Positions 44,518 through 55,759 of a DNA stretch of 64,000 nucleotides are shown here, piece by piece (positions within the stretch are counted from its first letter, which is position 1; each line of letters opens with the position of its first letter). The notes below the pieces were generated by a model that worked only from the letters and a program-made list of their open reading frames with translations, was not told the DNA's origin and did no database searches. The stretch is from NCBI RefSeq assembly GCF_047511655.1, contig NC_133392.1:162864542-162928541 (forward strand). Reading direction: 5' to 3'. The translations under genes and the position numbers were made by a program. Source of the stretch: Castor canadensis (Eukaryota; Chordata; Mammalia; Rodentia; Castoridae).

Positions 44518-45674
44518 TTTCTTGGGGGCTCATTTGCAGGGATTGTGGAGATGGTGAGTTACCGCCTCCTTTGTCACTGGGGTGCATCCCCAAGACCAGC
44601 AGAAGATCCTACCAGGCACCAATGGACAGCTTAATCCAGAGGGAGATCCATCCTCCCAGTGAGTTGGGGTAATGGCCTTGGATGCACAATGGAACCCAGT
44701 GAGGCACAGGAACCAACTTGGAAAGCACCGCTCTTCAGACTGAAAAGAACCTAGGTTCAAATTTGGGCCTGCTCCAGGAGGCAGAAGGGGAGACTGATCA
44801 CCTCCCAGAGGCCACTAGTAACCGCCTTTTGGGTGAAGTAGTGTCTCTCAGGTTCAGGGAGTGGGGCGGAAGTACTGTGCTATACAAAAGTGTGTAAGAC
44901 ATCTCTGAGAGTTAACAGGGGTTTGAGCTTTTCCTGGGAAATAGTTACAACTGAGGTTAAGGGATAGATAACAAAAAATTCAGTTCCAAAGCGGGGAGAC
45001 TCCCAAGAGAACAGATGCATCATCCACCATTCCACCAGATAGCCCTCTGGGTATAATTTAAACGTTTTTTTCTTTTTTTGAGAGTGCAGTCTAATTGTGT
45101 GTGTGTGTGTGAATTTGTTTAAAGCATGAGGCAAGATTTAATTTGCTTCTGGAATTCCAGCTCATCTTATGCACACTTAAGTTGGCATTTTTTTCTGGCA
45201 TACTTAATTTATAAAACTTTCATGTGTGTGTATGTAAGCATCTTCAAAATGGTTCTTAAACTGCTGTTATAAGGTTAATGTGATATTCAAGGTAACAAAA
45301 ATCCAGGGTATTTGTTTTAAAGATCTGTTACAAACTGCTTAAGCTTTTTAAATATGTAAACATCTTGAGGATGGTTCTTACTATAAAGTAAATGTAAAAA
45401 ATTATTACTCTGTTCTACTGGTACTTTTAAAAAACAGGTTTTGAAATTTATTTCAATTAGGTCTCACTAGGATGCAGGCGTTCGGGATTAACACTCTGGC
45501 TTAGCCCAGAAGAGGGAAACAAAACAAAACAAAAACAGGGAGGTTACAACCTGCAACAGAAATCTTAAAATTTGGGTAGTTAAAAATGACCTTAGTCTGT
45601 TTCATTCTGTCATAAATAAAATCTGGGATTTAATTCTCTCTCATAATACATTGGTCTATTAACAAATGGGCTTT

Positions 45675-46338
45675 TTTTTTTTTTTTGGGGAAGTGAAGGT
45701 TTAATGATATTTTTAGAAGATGTGAGTAAGTATATGAAAAACTATCCACAAATCCATATGCACACCAAGCATTGGCTAGAGATTAACTAGTGCCCTATTT
45801 TTCAACAATGTGTATATTATTCATTCATGATGAATAGCATGTTAGTTCTTCTAAAAGTAATACTAAACTTCTGAGATTCATGCATTTTCTTGAAGAAAAC
45901 TAGAAGCACAGCTGTAGTTGTGTATGGGGTGGGAGATGAGAATGTCTTAGATGTTCAAAAGTGGATTTCAGCCAGGCATGGCCACTCATGCCTGTGATCC
46001 CAGCACTCAGGAGGCTGAAGCAAGAGGATCTCTAGTTCTAAACCAGCCTGGGATACATAGCACGACCCTGTCTGGAAATAAAGTAAAAAAAAAAAAAAGT
46101 GGATTTCGTATTTGCAAGTTAGGAACCATTAATTTTACATGTTCAGAAACTGAGGCATGAGAAGGGTTCCAGCATGGCAGAGCCACCCCTAGAATCTGAG
46201 CCTTCAGGTCCCTTTCTCAACCATGATCTTAGCTCCTTCCACTTCCCACTAATGCCTGCAGGAATGGTGGGTGGAAGTTCTCATTACAGAGCTGAACCAC
46301 AGCTGTGGTTGCATCAGGAAGAGCAGAGGGCTCAAATC
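45675..46338 (-). pseudogene. Retroposed mRNA 3' end of unknown parent, inside the inner provirus
   Basis: An insert of about 664 bp is flanked by a perfect 12-bp direct repeat CAAATGGGCTTT (45663-45674 and 46339-46350). The T run at its left is a poly-A tail on the minus strand, preceded by an ATTAAA signal. The uninterrupted version of the site is seen in the outer provirus near 43603. The minus-strand frame near the right end reads ATTAVVQLCNENFHPPFLQ and stops; I do not recognise the parent. A B1 SINE lies within it (45969-46098). The features fit L1-driven retroposition. Confidence 0.7.
45969..46098 (+). repeat. B1-type SINE
   Basis: gccaggcatggccactcatg, B1 body, and a poly-A tail near 46098. 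Confidence 0.85.
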
Positions 46339-47442
46339 CAAATGGGCTTTCTATAATTGTTTTTATAGAAAATATAATTTTAAGGTTGCCTTTTTTCTGC
46401 TTTTTTCCATACAAATATAACCTAAGTTAAAAGGTTTTGTGAGTTAATTTCAACAAGTAACATGTGTGTGTATATATATATATGTATATGTATATATGAT
46501 ATTAAAGATATGGTTTTTAAAATAAAAGGATAAAAATTACTTTTAAGTAAAAGAAAAGATAAAGACAAGTTCCCCCAGCGAATACAAAATAAGTTGTCAT
46601 AAAGGTGCAGAATAAGTTGTCATAAAAGGATGGAGCTTATAAATGCTTATGTAAGTGATTGAGTAGACTAAAATCCAGTTACATTAAAGGTTTTGTAAGG
46701 TCAAAATTTAACGTACTGATGTTAAACTAAAACTTAATTCTCTAAGCTCATAGCAACAAGGCTATCTTAAAAATATTATTCTTAATAACATTTACAAAAA
46801 CTGTCTTTAAATGGTTTTTGTATTATCAAAATAACTATCAAATATTTTTGGTGCTACAAAAATTTGGTAATCCACAAATTTATCAAAACAACCAGAGTTT
46901 ATTAAAACACAGAAAAGCAGGAGACAACTGAGCACGAGGAGTACTGTTGTACTAATATGAGGGTTGAGACAAATTTACTTATATAAAGCAAAAAAAAAAA
47001 AAAAAACTAACAAAAAAAAACAGCCAAAGTGCACCCTCCAGATTAAAAAAAAAAAAAAAACTCAAAAAAAAGCACTACATTGAAGATAAAGACATCCAGT
47101 TTTTATTGAAGTCAGCAGAGTGGAGATGTTAGTTCCTACTACTTCCACATGGCAGGTGGAGGGAATTTTTGGCCTGGAATGACCAGATTAGACCTGTTAT
47201 TTTGCGGGGGGGGGGGGGGCTCCACTGACTACAGATTGGTGGGATCTTGCTGTATGTCATTAGCCATCTGTTAATATCAACAATCTGGGATATGATCCCT
47301 TATCAACATCTGAGCCATGATTCTTGGCCATTAGGTTTCCTAACTCCACACTTAGTCCCCATAAATATTTACCTATGCTCTGATGATTTTTGTCAGGATT
47401 TTAACTACTAAGGTAAGTCATGTTCATTTAAGAGTTGGTTTA

Positions 47443-47829
47443 TGTTGGGGTTAACAATAAGGACAGCCATGTTAGGACCATATCCCCTCCCCCATTGCAG
47501 ATGGCTTACTTGAAACTCCCCATTCAAACCCAAAGACTGACAAAGAGACAATTGTTAACCTTTATCTCCCCTGATGGATGCCAAGGAGAGTTGGGCAGAC
47601 CATGACCTAACTACAACTTATCTTTCTTGGTTGCCCAGCAACCATATCCCTTAGTGACCTTCCTGGTACTTTTCCACTAGCCCCCTATATCTAGCCCAAG
47701 CCTGTGTATGGCAAGGGGCTCTAGCTCTCTTGCTGGGATCCCCCTACACAGGGCTCCTGCCTAAACAATAAACCCTGTACTGGTGTTTGAGCCATCTCTC
47801 TGCCTCTTCCATACCTCTTATTTTAAACA
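47443..47829 (+). repeat. Solo LTR of a different family inside the inner provirus
   Basis: It begins tgttggggtt and ends ttaaaca, with AATAAA near 47767. It is absent from the matching place in the outer provirus (about 52346). Flanks gttta and gtttt suggest a short target duplication. The family is not identified. Confidence 0.7.
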
Positions 47830-48564
47830 GTTTTTATAAAATTTCCCAGATGACCTCATGGTTAAATAACTGTTGTCTTGGGTGACTTTAATGCAGTCGG
47901 TATCCTATACGTGTCTGTTACTGGGCTGTTTCGGTTTACTGACACTATTCTCTGCCCCAGCCCCCCTAACTGATGAGAAAATCTAAAGTTTTACTTCAAG
48001 AACAACAACTAAACTAATATATATATATAACCTCTATAGAGCTATGATGCTATTGCTGGTTTCCTTACACTAAATATATTTATGTTTTTCAAGTATATCA
48101 AGCCTTCTACAATACAAAATTTAGATAAACATGGTAATAAAAAGTTAATGGTACTGATATACTGTTCTGTTAGTTGCTAAATTGTCCATCAAAATTTTAA
48201 GCATGACTCTTTAAGTTTTTGTCATTACAGTTCTGATCCTTCTGGGGCATTTACAATCAAGTCCATAAAAAATGACTCTAATAAGTGCTTATGTGTTAAC
48301 CAGGTTAGCTTTTTAGAAATCTGGTTTTGTTGGATTTTGTTTTATATTGTCCTTGTCTAAAAGCCCATTGCCTAAGGGCCACTCCTTCTAAGCCTGTTTG
48401 TTGCTTAAATTTGGCCAAAAGGATCTAGTTGGCACTGACTCCCACCTGATCTGCTCATTAATCCCCACCCCCATGTGGGACCAAAACCAACCAAACAAAC
48501 AAAATCCAGGAAAGAACAAATCCTCGTGATGAAGAAAAAAATGACCAATCAAGAAAGATCTTCA

Positions 48565-48655
48565 GTCTACGGCCATACCACCCTAAACATGCCCAATCTC
48601 ATTTGGTCTCAGAAGCTGAGCAGGGTCGGGCCTGATTAGTACTTGGATGGGAGAC
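48565..48655 (+). pseudogene. 5S rRNA fragment (nt 1-91), copy 1
   Basis: It aligns without gaps to nucleotides 1-91 of mammalian 5S rRNA (gtctacggccataccaccct to ggatgggagac), with about 10 differences by my count, mostly CpG-type. The 3' 30 nt of 5S are missing. The internal promoter (A box, intermediate element, most of the C box) is largely kept. The fragment is flanked by agatcttca and aaatcttca, a likely insertion-site duplication. It lies in the inner provirus upstream of env. Confidence 0.9.
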
Positions 48656-49099
48656 AAATCTTCAAAAGAGACTGCTCAGAGACAAGCAGGTTGGAGACAA
48701 GGGGGGGTGGGAATGCCATCAAAGTTCAAATGGAGTCACTCGTGCCAGACCTCTCAAAAATAACCAAGGCCGAGATGATTCAGGAAGTGGTTCTTATGCA
48801 CGTGTGGCTATCTGGCATTAAAGCCCTTCCAGATACAAACTCATATGTTTTACACAGGGTCTTCTACTTAGAGACAAAATGACTGTTTTTACTGGCTCTA
48901 AACAGTCCTTTGATACTTAAAGATGGTGGTTTTTAACTTTTTTAAACAACGAGTTTTCTTGGACATCTATACTGACAGTATATTGTTGCCATGGTAATTC
49001 TACTCAGTTTAAAAAAAAGATTTTGTCTGGATTAAAGAATAAAATGTCCAATCATTAAAACCCCATTAGAGGGGCCCTTTTGTTGTTGTCCTGTCTATC

Positions 49100-51465
49100 C
49101 CTACTACAGTTAAAAGCAGAGATTGCTCCTTGGATCCACCACAGTCGAGTTAAGTCAGCTTCACCCTTAATCTGGCTTCACTATGTAAAATCACCCTGCG
49201 GAACCAGAGCGCCCTCCCTTGGCAGGTCTCCACTTCCCAGGAAACAACAGGGGCCCTGTTCTAGACACCTCAGGAAGCTGACTAACACACAGCTGAAGCT
49301 TGAGGAGTCAACTCTCCAATGGGACAAACGGACTGTTTTCTACACCAGTTATCTCACTGTGATATATTGTCACTCCTTGTCTGTATCTGTGGCTGTAGTT
49401 CTCACCCCAGTTTTTGTCATAGGTTTGGCAAAAACCTCCCCTGCTGATTGGATTCATGGTGAAAGGCTTTTATTAGCTTTTTTCTATCTCTTTTGGGCAG
49501 GATGCATAATTACTGTTTATTGTTACTGATATGTTCTCTCTTCATGGTCCCAGAGCCCTCCTCCTGTGACCTACGTATGCATACTACTCAGGCAGGAAAT
49601 GTCACTAGGACTTTGCTTTTCCATATTTACTATTCTTGTGCACAGGCTTTGTCATTGGGTCATGCACTCACAACCATACCACCTATCTAAATGTGCTCCC
49701 ATGGTTATCAGCATATCTGCTTCAGCCCCACCTACCACCCTCGGGAGCAATGGTTAGAGATCCACAGCATCCACAACCCTGGGTCCCTTGTCAGCCACAC
49801 CCAGGTGTGTATCCCTGATAAACCGGTGTCAATGCTCTTTGATGCATGTGTGGCCATAGACCAAGGTGGATATGGAGGTATAGGCTGTGGCTGTGGCTGT
49901 GGGGGCCTAACTTGGGAGAGAGCCTATCCATCCAATGAAAAGTATACGTGCACGAGAGACAACTCTTGGTCATGATGATGTCGGTTCTTATTATTATTGC
50001 CCTTATTGGAGTTGTTTCATGAGCTACATGGGAAAGGACAAAATATGCAGCCCTCCTTCACAAGGGGACAGCTGCCCCAAACTGCACTCCTGGGACCTGT
50101 AATCTTGAAAATTTCACTGTACTTAAGCCATCTGATTATAATTGGTATAAGGATAGATGAAAAGGGCCTTGACCCTGGAACTCTGATTCACTTCAAAGTA
50201 GTAACCACTACCCATGAAATTTCCTCATACCAAGTTTTCCACTCCTTTTATGAGGAAATGAGGTGTAAATTTTCCATCTCTTCAAAAGCTAAAAACTTGT
50301 TCCTCTCACTGGCTGAGTCTGTAGCTCAGACACTGAATGTCACTTCATGCTATGTTTGTGGGAGGATCAATATGGAAGACCATTGGCCTTGGAAAGCAAG
50401 GGAACGGGACCCACAGGAGCCTTTTAATGAGACTGCCTTCCCAAAACACAGAAAAGATATCTGGCTCTTAAAAACTTCCATCAATGGAAATTACTGTATC
50501 TCCCTCCCAGGAGGCCAATTCTGCACCCCTGTGGGAGATTTAACTTACTTAGGACAGACGTTCTAGAATGACACTGCCCAAAAAAACTCAATAGTGGGAA
50601 TCCTCAAACCACACAGAACCCCAGTCCTACCCACTGACCAACTTTTCTAATCTCCAGAAAGTGTGGAACAATCTTACCACAAACATAGATTGGCAAGTGT
50701 CCAGAGGAATATATTGGATCTGTGGGAAGCAAGCTTATACAGTGCTACCTAGTAGCTGGTTTGGGTCTTGTGTGCTAGGCTCAATCAGACCATCGTTTTC
50801 TCCTGCTTCCCCTTAGACAAGGGGAAAGATTAAATAGACAAAAATGGGATGCCTTACAAACGGGCAATTGGAAAGATGACGAATGGCCTCCTGAGTGAAT
50901 CATCCAGTACTATGGTCTTGTCACTTGGGCACCCCTATATATATGCTAACCATATCATCAGACTGCAGGCTGTTGTTAAAATTGTAACTAATGAAACTAC
51001 AAGAGTCCTCAATTTGCTGGCAAAACAAAGCACTAAGATGCACACACCATCTATCAGAACCGCTTGGCTTTAGACTATTTGCTGGCTTCTGAGGGAGGAG
51101 TTTGTGAAAAGTTTAACTTAAGCAACTGCTGCTTACAGATGGATGATTTTTTAAAAAGTCATAAAAAATCACAGATAAAATGTTAAAACCTTGCCCATGT
51201 CCCCATCCAGACTTGGGGAAGATGGACGCCCAATAGCCTGTTTGGAGAATGGTTCTCTGCCTTGGGCAGTTTCAAAACCCTGATAGGGACAATAGGCCTT
51301 ATCCTGGGCACGTGCTTAATCTTGCCCTGCCTAGTTCCCTTGGTATTGTGGTCTTTCAGGACCATTATGGAGGCCAATGTAGAAACAAAACAAAACAAAC
51401 AAACAAAAAAGCCCGCCACACATGTAATGATGCTATGAAAATGCAAACCTCTAAATCAAGATGAT
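49100..51465 (+). pseudogene. Integrase end and env region of inner provirus (fossil)
   Basis: A short stretch with the IHHSRVK motif typical of the gammaretrovirus-type integrase C-terminus is followed by an envelope-like region: surface-subunit parts around 49.7-50.6 kb (NVTSCYVCGRINMED) and a transmembrane-subunit end around 51.27-51.37 kb (LILPCLVPLVLWSF). The family is class I. It is broken in many places and no intact envelope is present. Confidence 0.7.
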
Positions 51466-51506
51466 GTTCTTTGACCCTAGTCAGGTTCAAGCATCAAAGG
51501 GGGAAA

Positions 51507-51849
51507 TGTAGCAGGGAGGAGGGCCAGAAAAGAAACAGGCTGTGTTCTGACAATGGGATGGGGGAAGGGATGGCAAAGCAGAGAGATAAAACTTAGAAGA
51601 ATTGAAACATGAAGGTCACATAGCTCTGGGGAAATGAAATAACCAACGAAGTCTCATGCAGCCACAAGTGGGTTGAACTTTGCTTTTTGCTTCTGTAACC
51701 TGCTTGCAAGGGTTTATAAGGTGAGACCCCTTTGTTCTCAGGGCTCAGCCTCTGAACACAAGTCCGCTGGGTCTGTGCTGACACAATAAACATTGCTTCC
51801 TGCTAATCTGCCTCAGTGTCCTGTAGCTCAGCTTCAGATTCCCGCAACA
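51507..51849 (+). repeat. LTR D (3' LTR of inner provirus)
   Basis: It begins tgtagcaggg after a polypurine tract and ends cccgcaaca. It shares the cagccacaagtgggtt variant with LTR C. Confidence 0.8.
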
Positions 51850-52987
51850 CAGGGAACACTGTTGCACTGATATGAGAGTTGAGACAGATTTACTTATGTA
51901 AAGCAAAATAAAAACAAAAACAAAAATAAAGCCAAAGTACACCCTCCAGATAGGATAAAGAAATAAAAACTCAAAAAGGAGCACTACACTGGAGTTCAAG
52001 ACCTCCAGTTTTTATTGGAGTCAACAGAGTGGAGATGTTAGTCCTACTCCTTCCACATGTCAGGTGGAGGGAAATTTTGGCTTGGGATGGCCAGATTGCA
52101 CCTGTTGTTTTAGGGGGGCTCCACTGACTACAGGTTGATGGGATCCTGCTGTATGTCATGAACCATTTGTTAATATCAACAATCTGGGATGTGGTCCCTT
52201 AGCAACATCTGAGCCATGATTCCTGACCATTAGGTTTCCTAATTCTATACATAGTCCCCATATTTACCTGTGTTCTCTGGTGATTTTTGTCAGGGTTTTG
52301 ACTACTAAGTCATAACTAAATAAAAGTTCATTTAAGAGTTAGTTTGTGTAAAATTTTCTAGATGACCTCATGGTTAAACAACTGTTGTCCTGGGTGATTT
52401 TAATGCAGTTGGTATCCTATACATGTCTGTTACTGGGCTGTTTGAGTTTACTGACACTATTCTCTGCCCCAGCCCCCCCCAACTGATGAGAAAATCTAAG
52501 GTTTTACTTCAAGAACAACAACTCAACTAATATGTATATGTAACCTCTATAGAGCTATGATGCTATTGCTGGTTTCCTTATACTAAATATATTTATGTTT
52601 TTCAAGTATATCAAGCCTTCTAACATACAAAATTTAGATAAACATGGTAACAAAAAGTTAATGGTACTGATGTACTGTTCTGTTAGCTGCTAAATTGTCC
52701 ATCAGAATTTTAACCATGACTCTTTTTAAGTTTTTGTCATTACAGTTCTGATCCTTCTGGGGCATTTACAATCAAGTCCATAAAAAATGACTCTAAAAAC
52801 CAGGTTAGCTTTTCAGACATCTGCTTTTGTTGGATTTTGTTATGTATTGTCCTTGTCTAAAAGTCCATTGCCTAAGAGCCACTTTTTTCTCCCTGATGTG
52901 GGACCAAGACCAACCAACCAAAGAAAATCCAGGAAAAAACAAATTCTCACAATGAGGAAAAAAATGACCAATCAAGGAAGATCTTCA

Positions 52988-53078
52988 GTCTACGGCCATA
53001 CCACCCTAAACATGCCCAATCTCATCTGGTCTCAGAAGCTGAGCAGGGTCAGGTATGATTAGTACTTGGGTGGGAGAC
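52988..53078 (+). pseudogene. 5S rRNA fragment (nt 1-91), copy 2
   Basis: The same 91-nt piece as copy 1, ending at the same base, in the outer provirus. It is flanked by a perfect 9-bp repeat AGATCTTCA (52979-52987, 53079-53087). About 13 differences from 5S by my count; nine are shared with copy 1, so both copies descend from one insertion in an ancestral element. Confidence 0.9.
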
Positions 53079-53489
53079 AGATCTTCAGAGAAGACTGCTC
53101 AGAGACAAGCAGTTTGGAGACAAGGGGGGATTGCCATTAAAGTTCATATTGAGTCACTCATGCCAGACCTCTCAAAAATAACCAAGGCTGAGAGAATTTA
53201 GGAAATTGTTCTTATACATGTGTGGCTACCTGGCATTAAAGCCCTTCCAGATACAAACTCATGTTTTTAGACAGGGTCTTCCACTTAGAGACAAAAATTA
53301 CTATTTTTTTACTGGCTCTAAACATGTCCTTTGATACTTAAAGATGGTGGTTTTAACTTTTTTAAACAAGTTTTCTTGGACTTAAATACTGACAGTATAT
53401 TGTTGCCATGGTAATTCTACTCAGTTAAAAAAAAAACAAAAACAAAAGATACTGTCTGGGTAAAAGAATAAAATGTCCAACCATTAAAA

Positions 53490-54130
53490 CCCATTGGAGG
53501 GGCCCTTTTGTTGTTGTCTTGTCTAACCCCACTGCAGTTAAAGTAGCAGAAATTGCTCCTTGGGTCCACCACAGCTGAGTAAAGCCAGCCTCTCCCAAGT
53601 GGGAGTGTATCCCTGACCCAGCCTCACCATGTAAGATCACCCTCTGGAATGCCTGCCCTTCCTCAGCAGGAACCTGCTTGCCAGGGAACAATGAGACGAC
53701 AGCCATGCTCTAGTCAAGGTAACTACGCATGGAGGAAGCTTGAACATGGGGCGCACCCCTGCTCTCCTCTACACACTTGGACTCTTACTTTTTGAGTTGG
53801 CCTTTGCAAGGTTTCCCTCATGTGCTGAATGTTGTAAGAGAGCCGTTGTTTGGACCTCTGCACAGCCATACTTTCTACCATGCACCCATCAACAGGCCGG
53901 GTATTACATTGGCTCATACACTCCCCAGGTTTGTGAGGTGGCTAATAAGTGATACTGGAAGTCCCAGAGTAAAGAAAACATACAGGCTACATTTGTCATG
54001 GAAAGCAGGGTGATAGGTCTTGTCTTGGGAGCCTGTTTGATGTTACCCTACTTGGTTCCCTTGGTATTGTGGTCCATTAGGAGCATTATAGAGGCCACTA
54101 CAGACAGAAAACAACCGCCCAGATCAAGAT
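53490..54130 (+). pseudogene. Integrase end / env remnant of outer provirus (fossil)
   Basis: It is similar to the inner provirus around 49.1 kb and again around the env transmembrane end (LPYLVPLVLWSIRS near 54.04-54.08 kb), with most of env missing between. It is a fossil with many breaks. Confidence 0.65.
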
Positions 54131-54155
54131 GATGCTCTCTGACCCTAGGTGGGTC

Positions 54156-54487
54156 TGTAGCAGGGAGGAGGACCAGAAGAGAAACAGACAGGCCTGTGTT
54201 CTGATAAAGTAGGAGGGGGGAAGGGATGGCATAGCAGAGATGAAACTTAAAAATCTAAAACGTGAAGGTCACATAGCACTGAGGGTGAACTAGCCAATAG
54301 AGTTACATGTAACCATATATGGGTTAAACCTTGTCTTTTGCTCCTGTAACCTGCTTGCAAGGGTCTATAAGGTGAGACCCCTTTGTTCTCAGAGCTCAGC
54401 CTCTGGACACGAGTCCGCCGAGTCTGTGCCAGCACAAGTGTTGCTTCCTTGCCTCTTCCCGTGTCTCTGTTCGAGTTTCCTGTAACA
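54156..54487 (+). repeat. LTR E (3' LTR of outer provirus)
   Basis: It begins tgtagcaggg and ends ctgtaaca. It shares acatgtaaccatat with LTR A. Confidence 0.8.
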
Positions 54488-55757
54488 CTATCTCCTGGTC
54501 TTCCAGCTGGCTGTTCCACTTTCTGGCTTCCTCTGTGTCTCTTCTACTCCCAGCACATCATGCAATGGGAGTGCCTCCTGGACTCCTTGAAAGGGGCTCG
54601 GAGATCCCCTGCTAGCCCCTCCAGACCATCAGGTGTCCTTGTCCAGGAGTCCTGTGCTTTTTTCTGCCCCCACTCCCAATCAGCCCACTATAGGTCTGTC
54701 CATTATACCCTAAAATAACCTATGTCTCACCTGGGCAGGCTTTGGGCCTCCTCCAAGTACCTTGTCCCATAGTACAAGCCACCTCGTTAAGTCTGAACTG
54801 CCTCCTCTTATAAAGTCCTCTAGGAGCCTCAAGATTTCCAACAGAGTCCACCTGGATCCACCATGGGATCTCCCCCAGTCTGTCCAGGGCTGGTAAAGGG
54901 ACCTCATATCCACCTGTGCTCCAGCAGGGGATGGTCATCCTTCAGCTGGTTGGTTGCTCTTTGACCTTTCTTGAAGACCAGGGTAGTCCAGTCTCTCCAT
55001 CCCCTGCACTGCTGGTTCCCCAGCACTTGCATGATATCTGTGGCATCTCCTCCCCATCCTTAGCACCTGATTGGTATGCAGCTGCTGCTCAACACCCTGA
55101 AGCAGCTAATTAACGAAGAAGAAATAGGAAGGAGAGTGCCCAGGGGGCCTCCTGGATATGAGCTTATGCCTTTCTTTCTTTTTTTTTTTGGAGGGGGTGT
55201 AGTAATTGTCTTTCATTAACATAAAATCAAAAAAGCAAGTTTAAGAAAGAGCCCCACAACTGGCCACACCATCCCATTCTCCCCCTGCTCCTTGGGAGAA
55301 GTTCAGACTGCTGGGGCAAGAGCCATTGCACATCTTCTCAAGGAGTTGCCACATACACACCTACAAGGGTGCCGGTGGTTAATCAGGAACCCCTTGTCAG
55401 GCTTCCTAAGTTAGGGTCTCCTAGTCAGTCATGCACACCTGAGCCAGTAAAAAGGCTGCCTGCCATCCCCGAACTCACAATGCTTCTACCAAGACCCTCC
55501 CACCCTGATCACCTGATTCTGCGCTCTGAAGAGCCCCTGAGCTGCCTCAGCAGCACCCCCTCCACTCACCCGTTCCCCTGTAGCTCTGTGCATAGTCACT
55601 ACACAAGGTCCTCAGCCAAAAGGAGCCCAGGCTCTCCAGTGCAGGCCCTGCCTTCTCTACCAGGACCAAGGACCTGAAGTCTGTGAACCATGAAGCTGAG
55701 TACGAAGTCACTGGGGGTGGGGGTGGGGATGGTGGTTGCTGAGGACAAATGCACCCC
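54488..55757. other. Intergenic between retroviral nest and AGRN, no gene recognised
   Basis: Unique-looking sequence with a T run near 55,180. No supported exon, RNA gene or complete repeat. Confidence 0.4.
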
Positions 55758-55759
55758 CT

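Larger units (their letters stand above)
44174..51849 (+). mobile_element. Inner class I endogenous retrovirus (LTR C to LTR D), nested in the outer one
   Basis: LTR C is 44174-44517 and LTR D is 51507-51849. The flanks caga (44170-44173) and cagg (51850-51853) look like a 4-bp target duplication with one change. The outer provirus sequence continues across the insertion. A primer-site-like stretch (tttcttgggggctcattt) follows LTR C, and a polypurine tract (aaagggggaaa) precedes LTR D. Between them: leader, AT-rich non-coding internal sequence, a 5S rRNA piece, a short integrase-end-like stretch (about 49.1 kb) and an env region (about 49.3-51.46 kb). Most of gag and pol is absent. The LTRs look roughly 90% alike by eye. 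The element is broken in many places. Confidence 0.8.
41835..54487 (+). mobile_element. Outer class I endogenous retrovirus (LTR A to LTR E), host of nested insertions
   Basis: LTR A (about 41835-42162) and LTR E (54156-54487) share variants absent from the other three LTRs of the family (for example acatgtaaccatat versus catgcagcca), so they are a 5'/3' pair. A primer-site-like stretch (tttcttggaggttcattg) follows LTR A. Its own sequence is 41835-42503, 42857-44173 and 51850-54487; the gaps are later insertions. Internal content: leader, AT-rich non-coding stretch, a 5S rRNA piece, and the end of env (about 53.5-54.13 kb) before LTR E. Coding parts are short and broken in many places. It is a fossil, older than the elements inside it. 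Confidence 0.75.

Noticed and set aside
48565-48655. Functional 5S rRNA gene
   Set aside because: Last 30 nucleotides are missing, there is no T-run terminator in place, and the copy is embedded in a retroviral fossil.
49691-50566. A domesticated, intact envelope (syncytin-like) gene
   Set aside because: The envelope region is broken in many places and no frame spans a whole envelope; it is treated as a fossil.
41835-54487. Tandem segmental duplication as the cause of the repeated 46.9-49.1 and 51.9-53.5 kb segments
   Set aside because: Pairing of LTR A with E and C with D, the continuous outer sequence across 44173/51850, and the 4-bp flanks fit nested insertion better.
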